Of a DNA stretch of 39,733 nt, positions 1 to 9,489 are shown piece after piece (the first letter of the stretch is position 1; every line of letters begins with the position of its first letter). The stretch is from Candidatus Harrisonbacteria bacterium (GTDB lineage Bacteria; Patescibacteriota; Minisyncoccia; UBA6257; 1-14-0-10-44-23): the NCBI GenBank assembly GCA_023255625.1, contig JAHFLF010000002.1, forward strand, positions 1 through 39,733, in the 5' to 3' direction. The notes beneath the pieces were generated by a model, which worked only from the letters and a program-made list of their open reading frames with translations, searched no databases and was not told where the DNA came from. A program made the position numbers and the translations under genes.

Positions 1-120
1 AACTTAAATCATCACTGCTCGCTGGAGCAGACAATCAAAAAACAGGCCGAGTGGCCTGACATATTAACAGAGTTGGGGATTTTAGACCCCCGGAAAACCA
101 ACCCGAAATGAAGCGGTATC
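1..120 (+). mobile_element. Right end of an IS copy, truncated by the window start
   Basis: Bases 1-120 (aacttaaatcatcactg...gaagcggtatc) match 18994-19113 of the complete IS with no difference seen; ends in the same terminal inverted repeat. Confidence 0.93.
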
Positions 121-351
121 ATGATTCGAACATCCATCCAGCAGGTGATGCTGGATGTGAGCCAGGCGCAGTGCAGCCACGCAGGCAGCGTAATAGTTGC
201 CTCCTGGTTGCATCTCCCTGTCCCTGATTTCAGTCAGGACCGCAACTGCCCGCTGCATTTCCTCCGGTCCCCAACGGTAGATCAAGAAGAACTCATCCGT
301 CATCTCCCACAAGCACCAGGTGGGAGTCATGAGCGTTGTTGCTCGTGCCAT
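82..351 (-). CDS. Small hypothetical protein whose 3' end runs into the IS copy
   Basis: ORF preceded by a near-perfect Shine-Dalgarno (AAGGAGGTGACC) before ATG; the last residues DTASFRVGFPGV and the stop are encoded by IS DNA. Confidence 0.55.
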   Translation of the reverse strand: MARATTLMTPTWCLWEMTDEFFLIYRWGPEEMQRAVAVLTEIRDREMQPGGNYYAACVAALRLAHIQHHLLDGCSNHDTASFRVGFPGV

Positions 352-451
352 TACTGGTCACCTCCTTCATTATCAAAATAACCCTTTGCAGTTTTTAAAG
401 CAAGGACGATTCCTAAGTTTCTACTAACTAACCAGCTAACCAAGCAACTAA

Positions 452-1798
452 CTAACTTTTTATCTCCTTCATCCCAGCCCACTTCTGCAGTACCTTTGGT
501 ACTTTCACCGTTCCCTCCTTGGTCTGGAAGTTTTCTAAAATGGCGATGATCGTCCGGCCAATCGCAAAGGCGGTTGCATCATTCATATGAACAAAACGCG
601 GTTGTAGGTTATGGGTTGTAGGTTGTAGCGTGTCACGGGTTGGGCGATACTTTGTAGCCAGCCGGCGTGCCTGAAAATCAGTCATCAGGTCGGCGCTGTG
701 AGTCTCACGATATTTGTTCTGACCCGGCATCCACATTTCAATATCAAACTGGCGTGCGTCCGGCGTGCCAGTATCCCCTGCACAATTTTGTACGAGCCGG
801 TATGGAATACCAAGTTGTTGCGTGAGGTACTCCTGAATCGCCACGAAGAAATCCTGTTCTTTAGTTGAAGTTTCCGGAGTACAGAATGACTCCATCTCTA
901 ATTTATCAAACTGATGCACGCGCAAGATGCCGTGCGTGTCCTTACCGGCCGCGCCGGCCTCGCGCCTAAAGCTGGTTGAGTAGCCAATATAGCGAATTGG
1001 TAGCTGTTGCTCGTCTAAAATTTCATCGGCATACATTGAACCAAGCGTGTGTTCAGCTGAACCGATAAGATATAAATTGTCGGCGGCCATGTGGTAGCGT
1101 TCATCTTTTGTTTCTGGAGAAAGCCGCGCCATGCGGGTGTACATCTCGGGGTTGATCATGACCGGCGGGAAGATGGGCGTGAAAGGTTTGTCGCTAACTC
1201 CTGCTTTTTTAGCAAGTTTTTTGATGATTTTAGGATCTGTAAGCGTTGTAAAAACGAACTGCATAAGTGCCAGCTGCAGCCGTGCCGCTCCGCCCTTCAG
1301 ATACGTAAATCGTGCCGCGGTAACTTTGGCTGCTCGCTCGTTATCTATGATGCCAAGTTTTGTTCCTAGCGCCATGTGATCGAGTACCGGAAAATCGAAC
1401 TTTGTCGGCTCGCCCCAGGTACGAATGGTTTTGTTCTCGGCGTCATCTTTGCCCTCGGGCACATCATCCGCCAAAAGGTTAGGAATCGCCAGAGCCGCCT
1501 CGTTTCTTTTTTTATCTAATGTTTCAAGCGTCGTTTGAAGAGCCACAAGCTCCTCTTTGAGTTTTTTTGCCTCATCCCGCCCAGTACTCTGGGCGAGGCT
1601 CGCCCCACCAGGGGCGGCTATCATTTGCTTACCAAGTTTTTTTTGGAGTGCGCGCATGTTTTCACTTTTTGCAGTTGCTTCGCGCCACTCTTTGTCTAAC
1701 GACAAAAAATCGTCAACAAGTTTTGGTTCTTGGTGGCGCTTTTTGATACTTGCCCGAAACAATTCGGGATTTTTACGAAGGAGTTCGATGTCAATCAT
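452..1798 (-). CDS. serS: Seryl-tRNA synthetase
   Basis: N-terminal coiled-coil MIDIELLRKNPELF..., class II aaRS motifs (TSFRREAGAAGKDTHGILRVHQFDKLE; ETHSADLMTDFQARRL). Confidence 0.95.
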   Translation of the reverse strand: MIDIELLRKNPELFRASIKKRHQEPKLVDDFLSLDKEWREATAKSENMRALQKKLGKQMIAAPGGASLAQSTGRDEAKKLKEELVALQTTLETLDKKRNEAALAIPNLLADDVPEGKDDAENKTIRTWGEPTKFDFPVLDHMALGTKLGIIDNERAAKVTAARFTYLKGGAARLQLALMQFVFTTLTDPKIIKKLAKKAGVSDKPFTPIFPPVMINPEMYTRMARLSPETKDERYHMAADNLYLIGSAEHTLGSMYADEILDEQQLPIRYIGYSTSFRREAGAAGKDTHGILRVHQFDKLEMESFCTPETSTKEQDFFVAIQEYLTQQLGIPYRLVQNCAGDTGTPDARQFDIEMWMPGQNKYRETHSADLMTDFQARRLATKYRPTRDTLQPTTHNLQPRFVHMNDATAFAIGRTIIAILENFQTKEGTVKVPKVLQKWAGMKEIKS

Positions 1799-1857
1799 GA
1801 AAATTTTACTAAATTTTCACCCCATGAGATGTTGTAATCGACTATCTCTTTGGGGTT
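1796..1857 (-). promoter_or_regulatory. Two-hairpin leader element abutting the serS start codon (copy 1)
   Basis: Minus strand ACCCCAAAGAGATAGTCGATTACAACATCTCATGGGGTGAAAATTTAGTAAAATTTTCATG; closely matches 5347-5410. Confidence 0.7.
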
Positions 1858-2365
1858 ACTTCATTAAACTGCTTTTATACACATCAGGTTTATGTGGCGA
1901 CAACATGACTATTTTAGGCCTTTTAGGATTTTTTTGCCAGCTTGCCCGCCCGCCTTCGTCTTCTGGCGGGTCCCCCTCCGCAGTTTCAACTTCGGGATAT
2001 GCTTTTTCTAAATACTCCTCTAAATTTTGTCGCAATTCGTCTTGATCATAACCGAGCGCGATTATGCTGGGTTTATATTTTTTTAAAATTTTCCAACTGG
2101 ATTGCTCCGTGTCTCCAAGTACAACCTCGTCGGCCAGGTGTTCGGTTTTCAGTAGCGCGATTCGCTGCCCAGCGTTGAACTTAGGTGGGCTGCCCTTGAG
2201 ATCGAGTACGACAGAGTCTGGAGCAACAGCAACGATCAAATAATTTTGTTTTTCCTGACTAACTGTCGACTGTCGGCTGGCGACTAACTTCGCTTGTCGC
2301 AGCATCGCCCGATGTCCATCGTGGACTCCGTCGAAAGTTCCAAAGGTGAGGATACGGTTAATCAT
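1856..2365 (-). CDS. RibF/cytidylyltransferase-like nucleotidyltransferase
   Basis: MINRILTFGTFDGVHDGHRAMLRQAK: HxGH-type nucleotidyltransferase motif; short protein without a riboflavin kinase domain. Confidence 0.75.
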   Translation of the reverse strand: MINRILTFGTFDGVHDGHRAMLRQAKLVASRQSTVSQEKQNYLIVAVAPDSVVLDLKGSPPKFNAGQRIALLKTEHLADEVVLGDTEQSSWKILKKYKPSIIALGYDQDELRQNLEEYLEKAYPEVETAEGDPPEDEGGRASWQKNPKRPKIVMLSPHKPDVYKSSLMK

Positions 2366-2454
2366 AGTCGTCAGTTAGTCAGTAGACGGTTAGTCGGTAG
2401 ATGCAAATCAGGATTTCATTTTTTTTGCTGTCTAACTGTCGCCCGACTAACTGA

Positions 2455-3969
2455 CTAACTAGATTTCCGGGGCCGCATCGTTGGGAAAAAGACAGTCTCA
2501 CGAATTGGTTTGTCCATAAGCACGGCGAAGAGCCGCTCCGAAATACCAAATCCGGCTGTTGGCGGCATGCCATACTCCAGTGCCTCAACAAAATCATCGT
2601 CCATGGTCTGCGCCTCTTTGTCTCCTTGCTCACGCAACTTCATCTGCTCTTCAAAACGAGCCCGCTGGTCAATCGGATCGTTCAGTTCCGAAAATCCTTT
2701 GCCAAGTTCGGTACCGCCGGCAACTATTTGAAAGCGAGCAACTTTATTGCTGCCAGATTTTAGCCGTTTTGCCAGCGGCTCAACCTCAACCGGCGGATTT
2801 ACTAAGAAGCAGGGCTGAATGAGTGTCTTGCGAATAGATTTAAAGATTGCATCAATTAAGCGGCCCTTACCGCTATGCAGATTTACATCAACTCCATTTT
2901 TTGCGGCGTACTCTTTCAGTTGCGCGTCTGTAACTTTATTTAAATCCAGACCGGTTTTTTCTTTAAAGATCGTGAAGTAATCAACCAGCGGCCACTTCCC
3001 GCTCCAGTCTACGGTCTGTCCACCTCGCGTCATCTGAAGCGAGCCGGTAGTTTTTTCTATAACTTTTTTATAGAGCTTTTGGACCAATTTCATTAAATCT
3101 TTGTAATCGGCGTAGCCCCAGTAGAGCTCCAGTTGCGTGTAGTCTTGTAAATGTTCGGCGTCAATTCCCTCATTGCGGAAGATGCGGCCAATTTCGAAAA
3201 CTTTATCAAAACCGCCGACCATCAGCCGTTTGAGCGGCAGTTCCAGTGAAATCCGCAAAGTCATGTCAATATCTAGCGCGTTGTGATGAGTTTTAAACGG
3301 CTCGGCGTCAGCCCCGCCCGGAGTCAGTTCCAGCACCGGTGTTTCCACCTCTAAAAACCCGGCTTTAATAAGTTCGGTACGGAAAGTTGACCAGAAGACA
3401 GTTTTTTTACGGAAGAGATTGCGTAGCTCCGGACTCATGAGTAGATCCAAGTAGCGCTTGCGTAAACGAATCTCTTCGTTCTCAATACCAAAGTGCTGTG
3501 ATGGAATCGGCAGTAGCGATTTGGTAATCACACGAACTTTTGTTGCGTCAACGCTTTTCTCGCCGCGCTTGGTTACAATCAGTGGCCCTGTTGCCTCAAC
3601 AAAGTCGCCGATGTCAACCGTATCACGAATTAACTCAAAATTAGTTTTGTGCGGCGCCTGCCCCGTAGTCAGCTTTGCTGTACTACCGGGGTTGTCCTGC
3701 CGAAATACTACCTGCAGAGAGCCCTGCTCGTCTTTAATATCCAAAAAAAGCAACGCTCCCTGACCGCGTTTTGCATATACGCGACCGGCAATCGTAACTG
3801 ATTTTTTTGCCGCATACGATTCCCACTTTTTTAATATGACGGAAAGCGCCGCTGTGCGTTTGACTGTTGCCGGATATGCGTCAAAACCAGCTTGTTCTAA
3901 GGCCTGCCTTTTTTTAAGTCGCTCGGCGCGAATGTCTTCTAACATATGAGAGTAATCGCTAATATACAA
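2455..3969 (-). CDS. lysS: Lysyl-tRNA synthetase, class II
   Basis: OB-fold plus class II core (VFEIGRIFRNEGIDAEHLQDYTQLELYWGYADY; GLDLNKVTD; GGTELGKGFSELNDPIDQRARFEEQ). True start may be the internal M of MLEDIRAERLKKR. Confidence 0.93.
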   Translation of the reverse strand: MYISDYSHMLEDIRAERLKKRQALEQAGFDAYPATVKRTAALSVILKKWESYAAKKSVTIAGRVYAKRGQGALLFLDIKDEQGSLQVVFRQDNPGSTAKLTTGQAPHKTNFELIRDTVDIGDFVEATGPLIVTKRGEKSVDATKVRVITKSLLPIPSQHFGIENEEIRLRKRYLDLLMSPELRNLFRKKTVFWSTFRTELIKAGFLEVETPVLELTPGGADAEPFKTHHNALDIDMTLRISLELPLKRLMVGGFDKVFEIGRIFRNEGIDAEHLQDYTQLELYWGYADYKDLMKLVQKLYKKVIEKTTGSLQMTRGGQTVDWSGKWPLVDYFTIFKEKTGLDLNKVTDAQLKEYAAKNGVDVNLHSGKGRLIDAIFKSIRKTLIQPCFLVNPPVEVEPLAKRLKSGSNKVARFQIVAGGTELGKGFSELNDPIDQRARFEEQMKLREQGDKEAQTMDDDFVEALEYGMPPTAGFGISERLFAVLMDKPIRETVFFPTMRPRKSS

Positions 3970-4073
3970 ATTTAAGCGATATATCGCGAATGGATTAAGG
4001 ATACCAAAAAATTGGATTTTGTAAACGCACCATTAGCGACATATCGCCTAATTAGCTATATTGGCGATTACTC
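3953..4073. repeat. Long imperfect inverted repeat filling the greA-lysS junction
   Basis: Left arm GAGTAATCGCTAATATACAAATTTAAGCGATATATCGCGAATGG; reverse complement of right arm GAGTAATCGCCAATATAGCTAATTAGGCGATATGTCGCTAATGG. Confidence 0.8.
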
Positions 4074-4528
4074 TATTTAATTTCGGCAATCGTATACTTT
4101 TGCTCTCCGGCGGGAGTTTTGAAAGCAATGACATCTCCAAGTTTTTTACCCAGGAAAGCGCGGCCAATTGGAGATTCGTTGCTAACCAGGCCGGCCTCCG
4201 GCTTTGCCTCATCGGCTCCGACAACAGTGTAGGTGTATTGTTTACCATTTTTCCCTGCGACAAAAGTTGTGCCAATTTCCACGGTTTTAGTACCGCGAGT
4301 CATGGTAATTATCTGTGCGCCCTTGATGATATCCTCTAGCTCGCCGATGTGGCTTTCGACAAACTGTTGTTCGTCGCGCGCCTCCATGTATTCGGAGTTT
4401 TCAGAAAGATCACCAAGTTCTTTTGCGCGTTTAAGCCGCTCTCCAACTTCCAGCCGCCTGACGCTGCGATAGTGTTCTAGCTCCTCTTTCAGATCTGCTA
4501 ATTTTTTCGCAGTTACATAGTGGTCCAT
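4073..4528 (-). CDS. greA: Transcription elongation factor GreA
   Basis: RAKELGDLSENSEYMEARDEQQFVESHIGELEDII plus the C-terminal domain SPIGRAFLGKKLGDVIAFKTPAGEQKYTIAEIK. Confidence 0.95.
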   Translation of the reverse strand: MDHYVTAKKLADLKEELEHYRSVRRLEVGERLKRAKELGDLSENSEYMEARDEQQFVESHIGELEDIIKGAQIITMTRGTKTVEIGTTFVAGKNGKQYTYTVVGADEAKPEAGLVSNESPIGRAFLGKKLGDVIAFKTPAGEQKYTIAEIK

Positions 4529-4605
4529 GAGGGTTCATTAATGGGAAATGTTATTGATTGGGCAAGATTCTACCACAAAATAGGTTTTCTTGACAATATT
4601 GACTA

Positions 4606-5349
4606 CTAGACAGATTTTTTGTATCGCTTGGTAATTACATTTAACCAGATTTTGGAATATTCACTTAGACCGGTAAAAAAGGATTGACTGGAACGGTGCG
4701 TGCCCGGATCATAAGCCCAGAATACCGGTACTTCTTTAATTTTATATCCAAGACGGTCTGCGATTACCAGAGCTTCAGTGTCAGTCGCCCAGCTATTCGT
4801 AGTGCAAAGTTTGAATATTTGTTCCGCGCTCGTACCAGAGAACAGCTTAAAACCGCAGCCGGTGTCGCTTATATTCTTGAGCAAAAATATTCTTACGAAT
4901 ATCCGGCCAATTTTTTCGGAGAACCGGCGCCGCGCCCCGGCCGGCGGATCAATTTGCGAGCCCTCCAGAAAGCGAGAGCCAATCGCGATTTCGCAGCCAG
5001 TTGATTTATCAGTTACATAAGGCAGCATTTTTGCGCACTCAACTAGCGTAGTTGAATTATCGGCATCCATGACGAGTCGCCAACTTCCCCGTGCGGCGAG
5101 CATGCCGGTTTTCACAGCGTAACCGCGGCCCAAATTTTCAGAAAGATTAATGACCCGTAAATTTTTAATGATCGCCTGGAATCGTTTTAAAATTTCCGGA
5201 GTATGATCGTGTCCCTGGCTGACAACTACGACGATTTCAGAAACAAAATCTTGCTGTGAAAGATGGCGGTCAACATCAATAAGCGTGAGCGGCAGGCGCG
5301 TCGCTTCGTTGTAGCATGGGATGATTATGGAGAGAAAGGGGCGGGACAT
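4606..5349 (-). CDS. GT2 glycosyltransferase (dolichyl/polyprenyl-phosphate glucosyltransferase-like)
   Basis: MSRPFLSIIIPCYNEATRLP..., NLGRGYAVKTGMLAARGSWRLVMDADNSTT, DTGCGFKLFSG. Confidence 0.85.
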   Translation of the reverse strand: MSRPFLSIIIPCYNEATRLPLTLIDVDRHLSQQDFVSEIVVVVSQGHDHTPEILKRFQAIIKNLRVINLSENLGRGYAVKTGMLAARGSWRLVMDADNSTTLVECAKMLPYVTDKSTGCEIAIGSRFLEGSQIDPPAGARRRFSEKIGRIFVRIFLLKNISDTGCGFKLFSGTSAEQIFKLCTTNSWATDTEALVIADRLGYKIKEVPVFWAYDPGTHRSSQSFFTGLSEYSKIWLNVITKRYKKSV

Positions 5350-5410
5350 GAAAATTTTAGTAAATTTTCACCCCATGAGATGGCGTATCCGCCTATCTCT
5401 TCGGGGTGGC
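5347..5410 (-). promoter_or_regulatory. Two-hairpin leader element abutting the GT2 start codon (copy 2)
   Basis: Minus strand CACCCCGAAGAGATAGGCGGATACGCCATCTCATGGGGTGAAAATTTACTAAAATTTTCATG. Confidence 0.7.
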
Positions 5411-5529
5411 TTTCTAAAACAAGTATAACATAGCCGATGCACCAATTTTTACTCAAGATCGGCCAGGACTTCTTTACGGCCGCCTATGACTAAAAATTAT
5501 TGCGTCGGCCAGCACATCAACTCGCGCCA

Positions 5530-6183
5530 CTACACTTCCAGCACCTCTCCTGGTTTGAGAGGATGGAATACAATACCGGATTCAGCATAAATTTTCCCAT
5601 GTTCACGATATTTAGTCGTGACCCAATCGCTTGTTACAAAACCATCGTGAATTGGAATAATGTGCTGTGGATGAACTTTTAATCCGGTTTCTATTGACTG
5701 CATGGCGGTTCCCCATCCACCGATAAGAGGCAGCGCTAACACTGTTGGAGTTTTCAGAAGATTTTCGATGAAAGCGAATGAGTCTCCGGGATGAAAAAAT
5801 TTGTGATTAATATAAAAACCGTTGCAGAGTGGCGGAGTTATCGGTGACGATGGCGCGTGCGGAGAAATAACGGATGATATAGTGAATCCCGCGATTTCAA
5901 TCGTTTCCGGAATTTTTATTTCGGTCGCCAAAAGTTTTTGTTCGGTTAGATCCACAACAACCTCGCTATTACCTATAATGGTCGGATTATCATGTTTGGC
6001 AATTTCTTGAATTGCCTCGTGCCAACAGTGGTCGCCGTGCGAATGAGTGATTAAAATAATGTCAATTTTTGGCAAGTTTTTTAAAATGCCAGCATCAAAA
6101 CTATAATGGCCCGGATCAATCAAGATTCGTTTGCCATTCTCTTCTACGAGCAAACAAGAATGAAGAAACTTTTGGATTTTCAT
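5530..6183 (-). CDS. MBL-fold metal-dependent hydrolase (UPF0173-like)
   Basis: ILITHSHGDHCWHEA metallo-beta-lactamase motif; IPIHDGF near the C-terminus. Confidence 0.85.
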   Translation of the reverse strand: MKIQKFLHSCLLVEENGKRILIDPGHYSFDAGILKNLPKIDIILITHSHGDHCWHEAIQEIAKHDNPTIIGNSEVVVDLTEQKLLATEIKIPETIEIAGFTISSVISPHAPSSPITPPLCNGFYINHKFFHPGDSFAFIENLLKTPTVLALPLIGGWGTAMQSIETGLKVHPQHIIPIHDGFVTSDWVTTKYREHGKIYAESGIVFHPLKPGEVLEV

Positions 6184-6186
6184 GGT

Positions 6187-6582
6187 CTATATTTTAATCG
6201 CTTCTAATACATAACTACCTTTTAGTATGGATGCCATGCTCTCTATTTCCGCGGCGCTCAGCCACTGTGCATTCATAATCTCATCGACTGGCGGAGAAAG
6301 CTCACCGCTTATCACAATAGCTTCAAAAATGTGAGTTTGGAATTTATGTCCTATCTCGCTTGAGGAGAAACTTCCAATTTTTTTGATAATCCTGATATCA
6401 AACCCAGTTTCTTCTTTAGTTTCTCGTATGACAGCATGCTCCATATCTTCATTCGGATCTACGCGTCCGCCGGGGAAAGTCCAAGTTCCTTTGCTAGGGC
6501 CCTCTGCTTCTTGTAGTAAAAGATAGCGATGATGAGCATCCCTGATTACTGCGCGCCCTCTGTCCAAAGCTAATCTTTCCAT
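6187..6582 (-). CDS. NUDIX hydrolase
   Basis: Nudix box GGRVDPNEDMEHAVIRETKEETGFD. Confidence 0.9.
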   Translation of the reverse strand: MERLALDRGRAVIRDAHHRYLLLQEAEGPSKGTWTFPGGRVDPNEDMEHAVIRETKEETGFDIRIIKKIGSFSSSEIGHKFQTHIFEAIVISGELSPPVDEIMNAQWLSAAEIESMASILKGSYVLEAIKI

Positions 6583-7337
6583 TATGTTAAAATCCGAGGC
6601 CCTTCTTTGGTAATCGCAATTGTTTTTTCAAAATGTGCGGCAATGCTTCCGTCTTTGGTACCGTAACTTTCGTCGGCGAGCTGCACAATTTCGTTTGTTC
6701 CAATCGCGACCATTGGTTCAATCGCGATAACCATGCCCGGCACGAGCTTGGGACCGGTGCCGGGCTTTCCTTCATTGAAAATACTGGGCTCCTCATGCAA
6801 ATTTGTGCCAATGCCGTGGCCGGTTAATCCTTTGACGACATACAGGCCCTGTTTCTTAATAAAGCTACCGACGGCATTACCAATATCGCCCACAGTGTTG
6901 CCATGCTGCGCGGCGTCTATGCCCCGCTGCAGCGCCTCTTCGGTAACGCTGATGAGTTTTTTGAGTTGTGGGGAGACCTCACCTACCGCCACGGTAAAAG
7001 CAGCGTCAGAGTACCAGCCGTTTATTTTGACTCCGCAATCAATGGAGACGATGTCTCCGGCGCGTAGCGCGTAGCTCGTGGGGATGCCGTGCACGACAAC
7101 ATTATTAACCGAGGTGCAGAGTGTGGCGGGATACGGCCGCGTTGCGCCGCTTGGTTTATAGCCAAGAAAAGCTGGTTTCCCGCCAGCAGCTTCAATCAGT
7201 TGCCGCGCGCGTTTATCAAGTTCCAAAAGTGAGAGGCCTGGCCGGATTTCCGCTTTCAGTGTATCTAATACGGTTCGCAGAATTGCGCCAGCGCGGGCCA
7301 TGGTTTCAATCTCTGGCTGACTTTTAACCAATGCCAT
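6582..7337 (-). CDS. map: Type I methionine aminopeptidase
   Basis: GDIVSIDCGVKINGWYSDAAFTVAVG, GHGIGTNLHEEPSI, MVIAIEPM. Confidence 0.95.
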   Translation of the reverse strand: MALVKSQPEIETMARAGAILRTVLDTLKAEIRPGLSLLELDKRARQLIEAAGGKPAFLGYKPSGATRPYPATLCTSVNNVVVHGIPTSYALRAGDIVSIDCGVKINGWYSDAAFTVAVGEVSPQLKKLISVTEEALQRGIDAAQHGNTVGDIGNAVGSFIKKQGLYVVKGLTGHGIGTNLHEEPSIFNEGKPGTGPKLVPGMVIAIEPMVAIGTNEIVQLADESYGTKDGSIAAHFEKTIAITKEGPRILT

Positions 7338-7340
7338 ACA

Positions 7341-8015
7341 TTAGGCAATATGCTTTACAATTTCCGCAAAAATTTTTGGCGGTTCCTGGTCGGCGCTGAT
7401 TGTCACGATTTTCATGCCTTGTTTGCGCAGCTCGTCAAGAATAGGAACGGTGCGGGTGGTGTACTGCTCATAGCGGGTTTTGTAGGTCTCTGGGTTGTCG
7501 TCTTTTCGGATACTTAACTCACCCATACAGATTGGACATGTTTCTACTGGCGAGTTGCTTAAAACCGGTGTTGTGCAGACTGTGCAGGTGCGGCGGATTT
7601 TGTTTCGTCCCGCCGCTATTTCTGGCTTGATGTCCAAATAAAATGCGTGGACGTTTTCTTTTCCGTACAGTTTGTGAAGCGTCTGTAAAAGACCGGCCGT
7701 GTTCTTATTGCCAAATGCCTCATAGAGCGTTCGTGGGCTGCCGCTGTAGACAATGCTCATACCGGCTTTTGCAATTCGCTTAGCACCTTTTTTGAACATG
7801 CCAAGCACCCAGCTCGGAGTGTTTAAAATGCCTTTCTCATTTTGCTCGCGTTCTTTTTTGAGTCGGGCATTATCTTTGTTTGCCGGATCATATAAAATCG
7901 CCCGCAGTTCCTTGCCGCTATCCCAGTGATAAAAACCTTTTGTCCAAGCCAAAAGATTGGCCTGCGTCCCCTTGCCGCTGCCGGGTGTTCCAAAAATGAA
8001 AATAGCTTGCTTCAT
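7341..8015 (-). CDS. adk: Adenylate kinase with Zn-type lid
   Basis: P-loop FGTPGSGKGTQA; lid cysteines CTVC...CPIC. Confidence 0.87.
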   Translation of the reverse strand: MKQAIFIFGTPGSGKGTQANLLAWTKGFYHWDSGKELRAILYDPANKDNARLKKEREQNEKGILNTPSWVLGMFKKGAKRIAKAGMSIVYSGSPRTLYEAFGNKNTAGLLQTLHKLYGKENVHAFYLDIKPEIAAGRNKIRRTCTVCTTPVLSNSPVETCPICMGELSIRKDDNPETYKTRYEQYTTRTVPILDELRKQGMKIVTISADQEPPKIFAEIVKHIA

Positions 8016-8024
8016 AGATCTACG

Positions 8025-8095
8025 AATAACGAATTAATTCACGAAAGTACGAATAGATACAAGGATAACAATTATTCGTACTTTCGTACAGGATT
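8025..8095. repeat. AT-rich inverted repeat upstream of adk
   Basis: ACGAAAGTACGAATA ... TATTCGTACTTTCGT perfect 15-bp arms. Confidence 0.8.
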
Positions 8096-8128
8096 CCTGC
8101 CTACCGGCAGGCAGGCGTAACTCGTTGG

Positions 8129-9415
8129 TCATCCGAGATTATCATTTCTGATAAAAATCCAAAAACCCATCAGCCAATACTTAACCGCTCTTGTAATCTT
8201 AAAAATTGAAAGCAAATAATTAAACTCAACCGCACCTTTCACTACCCAGGCAAAAAAACCGGTAAAAAGTATTGGCCCGAATTTGGCGATAGCGTACTTT
8301 CCGCCGATTGGCAGAATGTAGGGGTAATTTATCGGATGATACTGTTCTGCTCGCACAGTTCGTATTAATTCCTGTTCGGCAAAAATTTCCTGAAGGATAT
8401 TGTGAGCCACTACCCTGCCCTGATTTATGGCCGCTCTGGCAACACCAGGTGTTGGTTTTCCGGTTTTCGGGTCAATAAAAGAGATTGCATCGCCAATACC
8501 ATACACTCTTGTCGCCAAGGAGAGGTCATCTGGTTCGGGCAGGCAGACCATTTCCGGAGTTACTAAAATCCGCGTACCAGACTGATCTTTCTTCAGTTGT
8601 AGTGTATTCATTAGATGATTTGGTGCAACGCCACCGGTCCAGATCAAGACATCAAATGGAATTTTTTCGCCGCTTTGCAAAATTACTTGTTTATCATCGA
8701 CTTGCTGGATTCGTTTACCGGCTAGGGTGACCACGCCAAGTTTTGTCAGCCGTTTTTGCGCATACCGGACAATGCGCGGACTAAAGTTCGAGATAACGCT
8801 TGGGCCCCCGTCAATAATCATCACCTGCTCGGAGCAGTCGCCGCCGAAAATTCGCGGCAATCCTCTCAAAAGATTTTTAATTTCACCGGCCAGCTCAACT
8901 CCGGTCGGCCCGCCGCCGCCGATTATGACCCGCAATGCAGGTTTATCCTCCCCTTCTTCGCATTCAACAATTTTTTCCCGGATTCGGAGTGCGTCAGTGA
9001 ATGTTTTTAGCGGTAAAGCGTGCTCAAGCATGCCCGGAATATTAAAATAATTAACTTGACTGCCGAGTGCCAAGACAAGCCAATCACATCTTAATGCCGT
9101 GCCTGTTTCAAATTTAATCTCGCCACCGATTAAATCTATTTCCGTAACAACACCGGTAACTATTTCAACCGGCAGACCATCTAAAATTTCTTTGATAGAA
9201 AAAGCAACAATCCTTTTCAACTGGCTATTTGAGGCAACGAGGTCGGTCGTCGTCGCAGTTTCGTAAAGCGTTGGCGTAAATGTATGGTAAGTATTTTTGT
9301 CGACGAGAATAATCCGATAGAGTTCCGTTAATTTTCGCCGTTTAATACATTTGGAAATTTTCCGGGCCGTTTGTAGTCCACCAAAACCACCGCCAAGAAT
9401 AAGGATGTTTTTCAT
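8129..9415 (-). CDS. NAD(P)/FAD-dependent oxidoreductase, type II NADH dehydrogenase (NDH-2)
   Basis: ILGGGFGGLQTARKI, second Rossmann VIIGGGGPTGVELAGE, VYGIGDAI; membrane-associating C-terminus. Confidence 0.88.
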   Translation of the reverse strand: MKNILILGGGFGGLQTARKISKCIKRRKLTELYRIILVDKNTYHTFTPTLYETATTTDLVASNSQLKRIVAFSIKEILDGLPVEIVTGVVTEIDLIGGEIKFETGTALRCDWLVLALGSQVNYFNIPGMLEHALPLKTFTDALRIREKIVECEEGEDKPALRVIIGGGGPTGVELAGEIKNLLRGLPRIFGGDCSEQVMIIDGGPSVISNFSPRIVRYAQKRLTKLGVVTLAGKRIQQVDDKQVILQSGEKIPFDVLIWTGGVAPNHLMNTLQLKKDQSGTRILVTPEMVCLPEPDDLSLATRVYGIGDAISFIDPKTGKPTPGVARAAINQGRVVAHNILQEIFAEQELIRTVRAEQYHPINYPYILPIGGKYAIAKFGPILFTGFFAWVVKGAVEFNYLLSIFKITRAVKYWLMGFWIFIRNDNLG

Positions 9416-9489
9416 AGGGCTTCCCGAAGATCGAATATATAAATTAAAGAGGTAATATACAAATAAAGCAATAGGGATATTCGCGATTA

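Noticed and set aside
121-381. 86-aa plus-strand ORF opposite the small minus-strand gene
   Set aside because: Antisense to the ORF that has a strong Shine-Dalgarno; no independent support.
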